Assembly (NCBI RefSeq): GCF_000758925.1
Contig: NZ_JRNC01000033.1
Location: forward strand, 1-64,000
Length of the DNA: 64,000 nucleotides
DNA from: Prevotella sp. S7-1-8
Lineage (GTDB): Bacteria; Bacteroidota; Bacteroidia; Bacteroidales; Bacteroidaceae
Direction of reading: 5' to 3'
Part shown: one piece after another, positions 26,446 to 34,818 of the stretch
How positions within the stretch are numbered: position 1 is the stretch's first letter
Layout: each line of letters starts with the position of its first letter
Notes under the pieces: generated by a model
The model's input: the letters and a program-made list of their open reading frames with translations, nothing else
Database searches by the model: none
What the model was told of the DNA's origin: nothing
Translations under genes and position numbers: made by a program

Positions 26446-27474
26446 ATGACCCAACAAGATACGCTCTCCACAGCACAAACCGCCCCGCGGGAAACGGCAA
26501 GCCAAGTTCCCGCGCACGCTCATGGTGGCTACCACACCCCCTGGGAGATTATCAGTTGGCTTCCAAGCACGGCCACTCCATGGCAACAAGACTCTGCCAT
26601 TAGGGCACATTACCAATATCAGAGGATTGATTGGGCCAAGCGTCCCAACCCCATGCGCACGCCACGGACACGCGCCGACGCCGTATCGGGCTTCTCGTTG
26701 CGCAGGCCCATGTACCACGACAAGTCGCTCGTGCAGCCAGACTCCATCTATCGCCCGGAGTATGCGGTGTATCATCAGGGTGTCTCTGGCGACCCCGTGC
26801 CTTACAATATTGCCAATGACAACCTCATCACGTCCATCCTGTTGGGGAGCTTCATTTTAACGGCAGTGTCCATAGCCGAGTCCGGACATTTCATACAGCG
26901 CCAGTTCAAGAACTTCTTCCGCGTCCAACGAGAGGGCACCACTGTTATCACCGAGACCGGCAGCGAATGGCGCTTTCAACTGTTTCTCGTTCTGCAAGCA
27001 TGCTTGCTGCTTGCCCTTGTCTTTTTTTTCTATACCAAGACATTGGGCAATGGCGTATCAACATTGCCCAATTATCTTGTCATAGGCATCTACACAGGTA
27101 TTATCGCCACCTATTTCATCGTGAAAAACCTGCTTTACACACTGACGGGATGGGTCTTTTTTGATAAGAAAAAAAATGAACAATGGACCAAGTCGCACCT
27201 CTTCCTTATAGCCTTTGAGGGCATAGCGCTTTTCCCTATTGTCATGCTCTTGGCTTATTTCAATTTTTCTATAGAAAGCACGGTCGTTTACACCATTTTT
27301 GTTATCGTATTGGCCAAAGTGCTGTCATTGTATAAGATCTTTAATATCTTTTTCAAAAGAAACGCCGATATTGTGCAAAGTTTTTTGTACTTTTGTGCCC
27401 TTGAAATCATGCCACTTGGCATACTATGGGCAGTACTTGTGTTCATGAATTATTATTTAAAAGTAAATTTTTAA
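26446..27474 (+). CDS. DUF4271 domain-containing membrane protein
   Basis: 342 residues from ATG 26446. The first 130 are polar and proline-rich, then six or so membrane spans: NLITSILLGSFILTAVSIAE, FLVLQACLLLALVFFFYT, YLVIGIYTGIIATYFIVKNL, HLFLIAFEGIALFPIVMLLA, VVYTIFVIVLAKVLSLYKIF and a last one ending in a Lys. The domain is found next to hemD throughout Bacteroidota, and its function is unknown. Only 8 bases separate it from hemD. No separate promoter is seen after the metK terminator, so its expression may rely on read-through of that stop. Confidence 0.85.
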   Translation: MTQQDTLSTAQTAPRETASQVPAHAHGGYHTPWEIISWLPSTATPWQQDSAIRAHYQYQRIDWAKRPNPMRTPRTRADAVSGFSLRRPMYHDKSLVQPDSIYRPEYAVYHQGVSGDPVPYNIANDNLITSILLGSFILTAVSIAESGHFIQRQFKNFFRVQREGTTVITETGSEWRFQLFLVLQACLLLALVFFFYTKTLGNGVSTLPNYLVIGIYTGIIATYFIVKNLLYTLTGWVFFDKKKNEQWTKSHLFLIAFEGIALFPIVMLLAYFNFSIESTVVYTIFVIVLAKVLSLYKIFNIFFKRNADIVQSFLYFCALEIMPLGILWAVLVFMNYYLKVNF

Positions 27475-27482
27475 TATAAAAG

Positions 27483-28235
27483 ATGATAAAGAAGATCATG
27501 GTGTCGCAGCCTAAGCCTGCGAATAAGAAATCTCCTTATTATGAACTCGAAAAAAAACACGACATACAATTTGTGTTTCGCCCTTTTATCAGAGTCGAGG
27601 GACTTTCTGCCAAGGAGTTTCGCCAGCAAAAAGTGAGCATTCTTTCGCACACGGCTGTAGTCTTCACATCGCGCCATGCCATAGACAATTTTTTCAATCT
27701 TGCCAAGGAGCTTCGCATCACCATCCCCGAGGATATGAGATATTTCTGTGTGACAGAGACCATTTCGCTTTATATCCAGAAATATGTACAGTACCGCAAG
27801 CGCAAGGTTTTCTTTGGCGCCACCGGCAAGATAGACGATCTTATCCCCGCCATGGTGAAGCACAAGACCGAGAAATACTTAGTCCCTCTGAGCAGTGTGC
27901 ACAACGACGATGTCAAAACGCTGCTCGATTCTAAGGGCCTCGAGCACACCGAGTGCGTGATGTACCGCACCGTAAGCGATGCGTTCACGCAAGAAGAGGT
28001 GGACAATTTTGATTGTGACATGCTCATATTCTCCACTCCCACGGGGGTGGACTATCTCACCAAGTCGTTTCCCAACGTCAAGCAGGGCAAGCTCAAGTTA
28101 GGCGCTTTTGGTCCCGCTACAGCCAAAGCCATTGAAAAAGCCGGTCTCAAACCGTCATTGGTGGCGGGCACCAAGGAGTATCCATCGATGATTAGCGCGT
28201 TGTCAGATTTCCTGGACAAAGAAAACAAAAAGTAG
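27483..28235 (+). CDS. hemD: Uroporphyrinogen-III synthase family protein
   Basis: 250 residues. The two-domain HemD fold is visible in the conserved VVFTSRHAIDNFF (first domain), the VPLSSVHNDDVKTLLDSKG region, and the second-domain DMLIFSTPTGVDYLTKSF plus LGAFGPATAKAIEKAG motifs. HemD closes the tetrapyrrole ring with inversion of ring D on the way to haem. Sequence conservation in this family is low, so the call rests on motif order and on the standing DUF4271-hemD-rnpA neighbourhood. No other haem gene is nearby. Confidence 0.88.
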   Translation: MIKKIMVSQPKPANKKSPYYELEKKHDIQFVFRPFIRVEGLSAKEFRQQKVSILSHTAVVFTSRHAIDNFFNLAKELRITIPEDMRYFCVTETISLYIQKYVQYRKRKVFFGATGKIDDLIPAMVKHKTEKYLVPLSSVHNDDVKTLLDSKGLEHTECVMYRTVSDAFTQEEVDNFDCDMLIFSTPTGVDYLTKSFPNVKQGKLKLGAFGPATAKAIEKAGLKPSLVAGTKEYPSMISALSDFLDKENKK

Positions 28236-28247
28236 TTGCCCGTTTCA

Positions 28248-28676
28248 ATGCCAGCATTACCCTCCACACTTCGCAAGGAGGAACGTATATATAGCAAGAA
28301 GACTATAGACGCCCTCTTCCAGGGAGGCAAGAGCCAGTCCATGCTGGCTTTCCCCCTTAGGGTGATTTACATGCCCCTGCCAAACGATTTCGGCCGGCAA
28401 CCGCGCCGCGACAAGGAGGAGACCATGAGCGTCAAGGCCAAATTCCTGGTCAGCGTGCCCAAGCGATGTTTTAAACGCGCCGTGAAGCGCAACAGGGTGA
28501 AACGGCAAGTGCGCGAGGCTTACCGCAAAAACAAAGCCATCGTCGCTCGCCACAATGTGGCCATGGCTTTTATATGGCTGTCAGACAGTCTTTATAACAG
28601 TAACCGCGTGGAGGCCACTGTCATCAACCTTTTAAATCGAGTCAACGAGCGTCTATCGGGGGAGGAAGCCCTATGA
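28248..28676 (+). CDS. rnpA: Ribonuclease P protein component
   Basis: 142 residues from ATG 28248. A TTG 12 bases upstream would add four residues. The family core is [28 protein letters not shown], with the RNR motif at 81-83. The N-terminus has the usual [18 protein letters not shown] opening. A 20-residue insertion between the first strand pair ([18 protein letters not shown]) is a common Bacteroidota elongation. It binds RNase P RNA and helps mature tRNA 5' ends. It overlaps yidD by four bases (ATGA), giving coupled translation. Confidence 0.93.
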   Translation: MPALPSTLRKEERIYSKKTIDALFQGGKSQSMLAFPLRVIYMPLPNDFGRQPRRDKEETMSVKAKFLVSVPKRCFKRAVKRNRVKRQVREAYRKNKAIVARHNVAMAFIWLSDSLYNSNRVEATVINLLNRVNERLSGEEAL

Positions 28677-28927
28677 AAGACGCCGCTCAAAAGATGCTTC
28701 GCGCCATTGGGCGTGTTTTGGCTTGGCTATTGGTTCAGCCCATAGTCTTCTATCAAAAGTTCATCACGCCCTATACACCACCATCGTGCCGCTTCACGCC
28801 TACATGCTCAGAGTACGCCCGACAGGCTCTTCTCAAGCATGGACCTATCAAAGGGCTGGCGCTGGCGATATGGAGAATACTTAGATGCAACCCTTGGGGT
28901 GGAAGTGGGTACGACCCCGTCCCGTAA
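28673..28927 (+). CDS. yidD: Membrane protein insertion efficiency factor YidD
   Basis: 84 residues. YidD hallmarks are [21 protein letters not shown], the [11 protein letters not shown] motif and a C-terminal [14 protein letters not shown]. It is an amphipathic protein on the cytoplasmic face of the membrane, thought to aid YidC-dependent insertion. It overlaps the rnpA stop by four bases. It is followed 89 bases later by tyrS with no clear terminator. Confidence 0.95.
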   Translation: MKDAAQKMLRAIGRVLAWLLVQPIVFYQKFITPYTPPSCRFTPTCSEYARQALLKHGPIKGLALAIWRILRCNPWGGSGYDPVP

Positions 28928-29016
28928 GTCGTCCAACAGACATCCCAACATTTTCAATACATCCGGCCAAATCATTGTATCGGCCGGAGATAACCCAAAC
29001 AACAAGAACAACGCAT

Positions 29017-30315
29017 ATGAAAAACTTTGTCGAAGAACTGAAATGGCGCGGCATGTTGGCCCAAATCATGCCAGGTACCGAGGAATACCTCATGGAGAAC
29101 ATGGTATCGGCCTATTTGGGCACTGACCCCACGGCCGACTCGCTCCATATCGGCCACCTTTGCGGCATCATGATGCTACGCCACTTGCAACGCTGCGGCC
29201 ACAAACCCTACCTGCTGGTGGGAGGAGCCACGGGAATGATAGGAGACCCATCTGGCAAAAGCCAAGAGCGAAACCTGCTCGACTCGGAAACGCTCTACCA
29301 CAACCAAGAGGCCATCAAGAGGCAGTGCGCCAAGTTTTTGGATTTTGACGGCCGTGAGCCCAACAAGGCAGAGTTGGTGAACAACTACGACTGGATGAAG
29401 GATTTCACTTTTCTCGACTTCGCCCGCACCGTGGGAAAACATATCACCGTAAACTACATGATGGCCAAGGAGAGTGTGCAGCAACGCCTCAACGGTACGG
29501 CTCGCGACGGCTTGAGCTTCACCGAGTTTACCTATCAGTTACTTCAAGGTTACGATTTTTTGCATCTGTACCAGCACAATGGCGTGCGGCTTCAGCTTGG
29601 CGGCAATGACCAATGGGGCAACATGACCACCGGCACGGAGCTTATACGCCGCACGCTTGGCAACGAATCCCAAGCCTACGCCCTGACCTGCCCGCTCATC
29701 ACTAAGGCCGACGGCAAAAAGTTTGGCAAGACAGAGAGCGGCAACGTATGGTTGGACCGCGACCGCACCACGCCCTACACCTTTTACCAGTTCTGGCTTA
29801 ACGTGTCGGACCAAGACGCCGAGCGCTACATCAAGATATTCACGGACCTTGACCGGCAAACCATCGCCGACCTCGCCGCGGAGCACGCCCAAGACCCTGG
29901 CCGCCGCTCGTTGCAACGCCGACTGGCCGAGGAGGTCACCACTATGGTGCACTCCAAGGAAGACCTCGACATAGCCATTGCCGCCTCGAACATACTTTTC
30001 GGCAAAGCCACCAAGGACGAGCTCGCGCGGCTTGACGAGGCAACGCTCAACGACGTGTTCAAGGATGTACCTCATTACGACGTCGACAAGTCGCAACTTG
30101 GCGCCAAGGCTATAGACCTGTTTTGTGCCGACGGCATGAGCATCTTTCCCAGCAAGGGAGAGATGCGCAAACTTGTAAAGGGTGGTGGCGTGAGCCTCAA
30201 CAAGGAGAAACTCACCGCTTTTGACCGCCCTGTCACCACAGACGACCTTATAGACGGCAAGTATCTCTTGGTGCAGCGCGGCAAGAAAAACTATTATCTC
30301 ATCACCGTGAAGTAG
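29017..30315 (+). CDS. tyrS: Tyrosine--tRNA ligase
   Basis: 432 residues from ATG 29017 ([16 protein letters not shown]). Class I synthetase signatures are HIGH (44-47, SLHIGHLCG) and KFGKT (235-239), the TyrRS form of KMSKS. The tyrosine-binding [24 protein letters not shown] loop lies between. The C-terminal S4-like RNA-binding domain ends the protein ([13 protein letters not shown]). It charges tRNA-Tyr. A longer in-frame start at 28885 overlaps the end of yidD and is not homologous. It is closed by a strong terminator. Confidence 0.96.
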   Translation: MKNFVEELKWRGMLAQIMPGTEEYLMENMVSAYLGTDPTADSLHIGHLCGIMMLRHLQRCGHKPYLLVGGATGMIGDPSGKSQERNLLDSETLYHNQEAIKRQCAKFLDFDGREPNKAELVNNYDWMKDFTFLDFARTVGKHITVNYMMAKESVQQRLNGTARDGLSFTEFTYQLLQGYDFLHLYQHNGVRLQLGGNDQWGNMTTGTELIRRTLGNESQAYALTCPLITKADGKKFGKTESGNVWLDRDRTTPYTFYQFWLNVSDQDAERYIKIFTDLDRQTIADLAAEHAQDPGRRSLQRRLAEEVTTMVHSKEDLDIAIAASNILFGKATKDELARLDEATLNDVFKDVPHYDVDKSQLGAKAIDLFCADGMSIFPSKGEMRKLVKGGGVSLNKEKLTAFDRPVTTDDLIDGKYLLVQRGKKNYYLITVK

Positions 30316-30340
30316 TCCATACACATTTGAGATACCAGAA

Positions 30341-30387
30341 ACGATGTCCCGCAAGGCTTTTCGCCGATGCGGGATGTCGTTTTTTTA
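30341..30387 (+). terminator. Terminator of tyrS
   Basis: Twelve-base arms at 30341-30352 and 30369-30380 pair with two G-U wobbles, with a small internal GGC/GCC stem, followed by seven T. Confidence 0.8.
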
Positions 30388-31080
30388 TGGTTGCCCGAAC
30401 TGCCCCCAAAGCCACGGTGGCTGCCATCTCATTCACTCCCCAAGTATCGTCACCTCTCATTTTTTATCAAAAAATAATCACAAATAAAGTGATACTAAAA
30501 TTCATCATTCCGCACAAAAAAAATGTATTGTCGGGCATAAAACACACGATCGCTCACCCTTTTTTACATGCACGAAACGCCATTGGCGCCTTTTCAAGCT
30601 ACGTTTAAGGCGTATACGCGCGCCGTTTGCGCGCTATCCGCGCTGCGTGTAGGGCCTAATCATGACGTGAATAGTGCCCAATGGCGAGCATTTTAGAAAA
30701 CTTATTTTTAAAAATAATATATTTTCTTTATTATTATATTGCATTTCAATACTTTGCAGAAAACCCTCATTTTCCTCGTTTTTGTGCGCAACCATTCGTT
30801 CGCTTGCGAATAAGCGAAAGATTAGAGGGTGTTTGTCTTGTATTTTCAAGCACATTTAAATTTAACGTTTACCGTTTTTCGTGTCATTGTGCCTGTATCG
30901 TACCCCCGTTCTCGGGCAAGGCTCAATGGCTCCTCGGGTATGGCATGCCGGTATGGTCCGAGCCGGCGGGCAAGATTGCTCGGCGCCATTCACTCCATGA
31001 TACGGACGTGGCGAATGGTTGCCAAACATGCGCCATTATGAAGATTTATAAGCGTGGCAAGAAAAGATTTTGATTAAAAA
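30388..31080. other. Long intergenic region between tyrS and tRNA-Gln
   Basis: About 690 bases without a convincing gene. Frames of up to 130 codons span it on the plus strand, but they run through the repeat stem-loop and have no family features. It holds copy 2 of the composite repeat (30580-30850) and a GC-rich, CCAT/ATGG-rich palindromic stretch at 30885-31040. Confidence 0.5.
30580..30850 (+). repeat. Composite structured intergenic repeat, copy 2
   Basis: CCATTGG (30580-30586), CGTTTAAGG (30602-30610), a stem-loop with arms at 30776-30791 and 30804-30817 (TTGCGAATAAGCGA), then the tail GTTTGTCTTGTATTTTCAAG (30831-30850). Order and spacing match the other copies. It lies downstream of tyrS and in the same direction. 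Confidence 0.7.
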
Positions 31081-31112
31081 TTTGGTCATAGACCAAAAAA
31101 ACACTATCTTTG
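31081..31112 (+). promoter_or_regulatory. Promoter of tRNA-Gln with an overlapping inverted repeat
   Basis: TTTG at 31081-31084 and TATCTTTG at 31105-31112, 20 bases apart. The -33 box begins a perfect inverted repeat TTTGGTC-ATA-GACCAAA (31081-31097). Confidence 0.65.
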
Positions 31113-31145
31113 CACCGCTGAAGTAGACAGCGCTATCTATGCGAT

Positions 31146-31216
31146 TGTCCTATGGTGTAATGGTAGCACTAGAGTTTTTGGTTCTCTCAGTCGTGGTTCG
31201 AATCCGCGTAGGACAA
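31146..31216 (+). tRNA. tRNA-Gln (anticodon TTG)
   Basis: 71 bases fold into a cloverleaf: acceptor TGTCCTA/TAGGACA, D-arm GTGT..GCAC, anticodon stem AGAG/CTCT with loop TTTTGGT and anticodon TTG at positions 34-36, and T-arm CGTGG-TTCGAAT-CCGCG. The 31-39 pair is a U-U mismatch. The CCA end is not encoded, as is common in this phylum. It has its own promoter and terminator, so it is a single-gene unit. Confidence 0.93.
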
Positions 31217-31221
31217 CTCAC

Positions 31222-31258
31222 AAGCCGCAACAAGCGTCAACGCTTATTGCGGCTTTTT
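31222..31258 (+). terminator. Terminator of tRNA-Gln
   Basis: Fifteen-base arms AAGCCGCAACAAGCG (31222-31236) and CGCTTATTGCGGCTT (31241-31255), one C-A mismatch, 4-base loop, followed by T. Confidence 0.85.
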
Positions 31259-31428
31259 GCTTGTAAGCCTCTGTATGGGCATAGATGCGCTTGTAATCAT
31301 GGCATATTTTATAAGGTTCTCGCCAAACATTCCGACCTCGTTACAATGCCATATAAATCATGATTCCCCCTTCAATATTACAAAAATTACAAATATTTCA
31401 TTTTGATATAATTTATTATCACGAATAG

Positions 31429-31460
31429 TTTGCGTAAATGAGAAATAAAAACTATTTTTG
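31429..31460 (+). promoter_or_regulatory. Promoter of the superoxide reductase-like gene
   Basis: TTTG at 31429-31432 and TATTTTTG at 31453-31460, 20 bases apart, about 30 bases before the start codon. Confidence 0.7.
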
Positions 31461-31489
31461 CAATATAACATTATGAAAATTTAAACACT

Positions 31490-31861
31490 ATGGCAAAAAG
31501 AAACGACATTTACAAGAATACCAAAACCGGTAGTATGGTTGAGGTGATGGCTGCTGGCGAGCTAAACCTTGATGGTGACTGGAAAGCAATGACCGAAAAC
31601 ACTGTAGACGCAGCCAAAGAGAAGCATGTGCCTGTTATCGAGGCTATCGAAGGTGGTTATCGTGTAACGGTGGGCTCGGTGGAGCATCCCATGACTGAGG
31701 AACACTATATACAGTGGATAGAGCTGATGACAGAAACTGAGGTGTTGCGCAAATATCTCACCCCCAACGACAAACCTGTGGCCGAGTTTAAGACAGACGC
31801 TAAAAAGGTTTGCGCGCGTGAGTATTGCAACCTGCATGGCGTGTGGAAAGCCGATCTTTAA
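31490..31861 (+). CDS. Superoxide reductase (desulfoferrodoxin family) without the N-terminal iron site
   Basis: 123 residues. The C-terminal catalytic domain is complete. Ligands of the His4-Cys iron site are His46 (EKHVPVIE), His66 (VEHPM), His72 (EEHYIQW), Cys113 and His116 (CNLHGVWK). Glu44-Lys45, which guide superoxide, are present. The first 40 residues align with the small desulforedoxin domain, but all four cysteines that would hold the second iron are missing, as in class III enzymes such as that of Treponema pallidum. It reduces superoxide to peroxide without making oxygen, a typical anaerobe defence. It is monocistronic with its own promoter and terminator. Confidence 0.9.
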   Translation: MAKRNDIYKNTKTGSMVEVMAAGELNLDGDWKAMTENTVDAAKEKHVPVIEAIEGGYRVTVGSVEHPMTEEHYIQWIELMTETEVLRKYLTPNDKPVAEFKTDAKKVCAREYCNLHGVWKADL

Positions 31862-31900
31862 GCCACTTGCAAAACACGGTGGTATAATGTTTACACCATA

Positions 31901-31938
31901 AGCCGCTCGAGCCGCATAGCCCTGAGCGGTTTTTTTAT
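31901..31938 (+). terminator. Terminator of the superoxide reductase gene
   Basis: CCGCTC (31903-31908) pairs with GAGCGG (31924-31929), followed by seven or more T. Confidence 0.65.
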
Positions 31939-32514
31939 GTGTCATATACGTGAGACAGGAGTGAAAGATTTTGATAATTAACATTCATTAATCATAACAA
32001 TCGCATGCTGAAAGAAAGTTTTACAATATAAATAGTCTTTATCATAAATAAATCGTTAACTTTGCAAAGTGACGAAGGCAAACACTTTGTGATAACAAAC
32101 TATAATCTTCGCTATGCGGCAAAACTCGCTGACACGAAGCGCTATGATACTAAAAGACTATGCCAAGACTCTCTGATAAAACTACTTTCTGCCCAAAACG
32201 AGATGAACATGGTGTACTCGATATACCACCGCATGATTGTTTGAGACGCTGTATCCATGGGATATCCGCTGCCATTAGATCGTATTGACACGCTGAAAAC
32301 CGGTCGTTTCGCGCGCTTGGGGGAAATGGGCGCGCTCAACGCGGGGCCCGAGGCCGAATGGAGCGCGCACGGCGTGGCGGACGTGCGCCACTATACGTTC
32401 GTTTAGCCAAAGGGCGAGGAGAGCGTCGACTATGGCGACAAAGAATTTTTCGGGATAACAAACTTGAGATTACAATTTGTAAAACTATATTAATCCCCTT
32501 AATAAATAATAAAA
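31939..32514. other. Long leader region of the SDR gene
   Basis: Contains a -7 box TAACTTTG at 32057-32064 with no good -33 partner, so any transcript from it would have about a 440-base leader. A 49-codon frame (32257-32406, starting MGYPLPLDRID) uses coding-like codons but has no known relative. GC-rich inverted arms GGCGCGCTC and GAGCGCGC occur around 32329-32365. No larger gene is supported. Confidence 0.35.
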
Positions 32515-33324
32515 ATGGACAACTTAAACATTTTCTCACTGAAAGGCAAGAACGCTTGGATCACGGGCGCTTCTTATGGTATTGGTTTCAACATCGCCAA
32601 GGCTTTCGCGGCCGCTGGCATTGACCACATTATCTTTAACGACATTAACCAAGACCTCGTGGATCGAGGCATGGCCTCATACAAAGAGGCAGGCATAGCC
32701 AACGTGACCGGTTATGTGTGCGACGTGACCAAGGAAAACGACGTGAAGGCACTCGTGGAGCGCATTCACAAGGAGGTAGGCAACATAGACATTCTGGTGA
32801 ACAACGCCGGAATTATCAAGCGTATACCCATGCACGAGATGAAGCGCGAGGAGTTTCAGCAAGTGATAGACATAGACTTGGTGGGCCCATTCATTGTCTC
32901 TTCTGCCGTGCTGCCAGAGATGATGGAGCGCAAGGAGGGTAAAATCATCAACATTTGCTCGATGATGAGCGAGCTGGGACGCGAGACGGTGTCGGCTTAC
33001 GCCGCGGCGAAAGGTGGGTTGAAGATGCTCACGCGCAATATCTGCTCGGAGTATGGCGAGTACAACATACAGTGCAATGGCATAGGCCCGGGCTACATCG
33101 CCACACCTCAGACGGCTCCGTTGCGCGAGCGTCAGGCTGATGGCAGCCGTCACCCATTTGACAGTTTCATCTGCGCAAAGACCCCGGCGGGTCGTTGGCT
33201 CGACCCATCAGAGCTTGGTGGCCCGGCGGTATTCTTGGCCTCTAAGGCATCTGATGCCGTGAATGGGCACGTGCTCTATGTGGATGGGGGTATCCTGGCC
33301 TATATAGGCAAGCAGCCAAAATGA
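32515..33324 (+). CDS. SDR family oxidoreductase, gluconate 5-dehydrogenase/KduD type
   Basis: 269 residues, classical short-chain dehydrogenase. The cofactor motif TGASYGIG is at 17-24 and NNAG at 96-99. The catalytic Ser149 region is INICSM, followed by Tyr162-x-x-x-Lys166 (SAYAAAKGG). The C-terminus has GHVLYVDGGILAYIG. The closest recognisable relatives are gluconate 5-dehydrogenase and 2-deoxy-D-gluconate 3-dehydrogenase (KduD), which interconvert sugar-acid ketones with NAD(P)H. Which of the two it is cannot be told without its neighbours, as no kduI or gluconate genes are nearby. It ends in a terminator shared with HU. Confidence 0.85.
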   Translation: MDNLNIFSLKGKNAWITGASYGIGFNIAKAFAAAGIDHIIFNDINQDLVDRGMASYKEAGIANVTGYVCDVTKENDVKALVERIHKEVGNIDILVNNAGIIKRIPMHEMKREEFQQVIDIDLVGPFIVSSAVLPEMMERKEGKIINICSMMSELGRETVSAYAAAKGGLKMLTRNICSEYGEYNIQCNGIGPGYIATPQTAPLRERQADGSRHPFDSFICAKTPAGRWLDPSELGGPAVFLASKASDAVNGHVLYVDGGILAYIGKQPK

Positions 33325-33350
33325 CGGGAAAAATCTCGCGACAACCCATA

Positions 33351-33385
33351 AAAAAAAGGTTTACGCATGGCGTAGACCTTTTTTT
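33351..33385. terminator. Bidirectional terminator between SDR and HU genes
   Basis: A 16-bp stem (33351-33366 with 33370-33385), one T-G wobble and a 3-base loop. It begins with seven A and ends with seven T, which suits both converging genes. Confidence 0.88.
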
Positions 33386-33407
33386 ATAACTGCAAAATAA
33401 ATTTACA

Positions 33408-33683
33408 TTATTTGTTTAAAGCGTCTTCAAATTCAGAACCTGCGTTAAACTTGACGACAGTCTTGGCAGCGATTTGAATCTTTTGACCGTTAGCGGGATT
33501 GACACCTTGGCGCGCGGGACGCTCTTTGGTGGCAAAAGTGCCAAAACCTACAAGCTGTACTTTTTCTCCGGCTACCAAGGCTTCTTTGATAGCGCATGTT
33601 GTGGCGTCAAGGGCTTTTTTTGCGTCCGCGGCGGTCAAGCCAGCAGCATCAGCAATCTTTTTAACTAATTCTGTCTTGTTCAT
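33408..33683 (-). CDS. HU family DNA-binding protein
   Basis: 91 residues, basic, the usual HU length. It opens with MNKTELVKKIADAAGLTAADAKKAL, has the GFGTFATKERPARQGVNP arm motif with the conserved GFGTF and RxGxNP segments, and ends FNAGSEFEDALN. It binds and bends DNA as a dimer to organise the nucleoid. It is monocistronic, with a strong promoter on its 5' side and the shared terminator behind it. Confidence 0.96.
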   Translation of the reverse strand: MNKTELVKKIADAAGLTAADAKKALDATTCAIKEALVAGEKVQLVGFGTFATKERPARQGVNPANGQKIQIAAKTVVKFNAGSEFEDALNK

Positions 33684-33735
33684 AATATTTGTTTTTAAAA
33701 TGGATATAATCGAAAGATAATTTGTTAATTACTCG

Positions 33736-33766
33736 CAAATATAGGCTATTCATTTCACAATCCAAA
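33736..33766 (-). promoter_or_regulatory. Promoter of the HU gene
   Basis: On the minus strand TATATTTG at 33743-33736 and TTTG at 33766-33763, 19 bases apart. Confidence 0.7.
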
Positions 33767-33848
33767 GAAAAAGGATGGAAAAGTTATACACAAACTAAAA
33801 AATTGCCGCAAATAGCTTGCTTTATGATAAACTAACGGAGTTTTTTTG

Positions 33849-33856
33849 TAATTTTG
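33849..33856 (+). promoter_or_regulatory. -7 element of the rhomboid promoter
   Basis: TAATTTTG followed by C, 38 bases before the ATG at 33895. The -33 partner is unclear. The position excludes an earlier in-frame start at 33817. Confidence 0.5.
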
Positions 33857-33894
33857 CATCAATTGCAAACGATTTAGAACGATATTACAAACAT

Positions 33895-34818
33895 ATGCTA
33901 AAAATACCACCTGTCACCAAGAATTTGCTCATCATTAACGTCTTGGCATTTCTCGGCCTGCTTGTGGCGCAACAAGTATGGGGCTACGACCTGAACTATG
34001 CGCTTGGCCTGCACTTCTTCATGGCGTCTGACTTTCATCTCTACCAATTGGTTACCTACATGTTTATGCACGGTGGGTGGGAACACATTATCTTGAACAT
34101 GTTCATGCTGTGGATGTTTGGTTCGGTGGTGGAGAGAGCGTGGGGAGAGAGTCGTTTCCTTTTTTATTACATTTTGTGCGGTATCGGCGCGGGTGTCATG
34201 CAAGAGATAGCACAATTTTTTTATGTGTATTTTATGCTCGACGCGCAGCAGTCGTTGGGCATCGTCGAGTCTTTCTCGGTGATGCGCCAGTTGGGCGACC
34301 AGCTCAACAATCTCACCACCGTGGGAGCGTCGGGGGCCATATACGCGCTGTTATTGGCTTTTGGCATGATGTTCCCAAACGAGAGGATGTTCATCATACC
34401 CATCCCTGTCCCCATCAAAGCCAAATGGATGGTGATGGGAGCCATAGTCGTGGAACTATTCTCCGCCATGGCTGTGTCCAATTCGAACGTGGCCCATTTG
34501 GCTCATTTGGGCGGCATGATATTCGGATTTTTTCTCATTCGCTATTGGCGGAGACATCCTGAAAATTACTATGACAATGGCAATGGCACTTCGTTTTTTG
34601 ACAATTTGAAGTCTAAGTGGGAACAACGAGGTGGAAATCACTCTTTCGGCAAAGGCTCCCGTTATCATGGCACGGGCAATCCCGACTGGGATTACAACGC
34701 TCGCGAACAAGCCGCGCGGGAAGAGATAGACCGTATTCTCGACAAGATAAGGAAAAGTGGGTACGACAGTTTGAGCAAAGAGGAGAAACAGACGCTCTTT
34801 GACCAAAGCAAGAAATGA
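33895..34818 (+). CDS. Rhomboid family intramembrane serine protease
   Basis: 307 residues from ATG 33895. It has six membrane spans. The catalytic Ser146 is in GASGAIYALL and the catalytic His204 in NVAHLAHLGGM. The oxyanion helper Asn68 is in HIILNMFMLWMFGS, and the family's MFMHGGWEHI loop precedes it. The C-terminal 75 residues are polar and carry a DUF6576-like short helix (REQAAREEIDRILDKIRKSGYDSLS) seen in Bacteroidota rhomboids. It cleaves membrane-spanning segments of unknown substrates. Its stop overlaps the start of the next gene by four bases. Confidence 0.92.
   Translation: MLKIPPVTKNLLIINVLAFLGLLVAQQVWGYDLNYALGLHFFMASDFHLYQLVTYMFMHGGWEHIILNMFMLWMFGSVVERAWGESRFLFYYILCGIGAGVMQEIAQFFYVYFMLDAQQSLGIVESFSVMRQLGDQLNNLTTVGASGAIYALLLAFGMMFPNERMFIIPIPVPIKAKWMVMGAIVVELFSAMAVSNSNVAHLAHLGGMIFGFFLIRYWRRHPENYYDNGNGTSFFDNLKSKWEQRGGNHSFGKGSRYHGTGNPDWDYNAREQAAREEIDRILDKIRKSGYDSLSKEEKQTLFDQSKK

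Noticed and set aside
30681-31073. A 130-codon frame between tyrS and tRNA-Gln
   Set aside because: It runs through the repeat stem-loop and a GC-rich palindromic stretch, has no start context and resembles no family.
32062-32244. A 60-codon frame upstream of the SDR gene
   Set aside because: It would start with TTG inside a -7 promoter box and lacks any family features.
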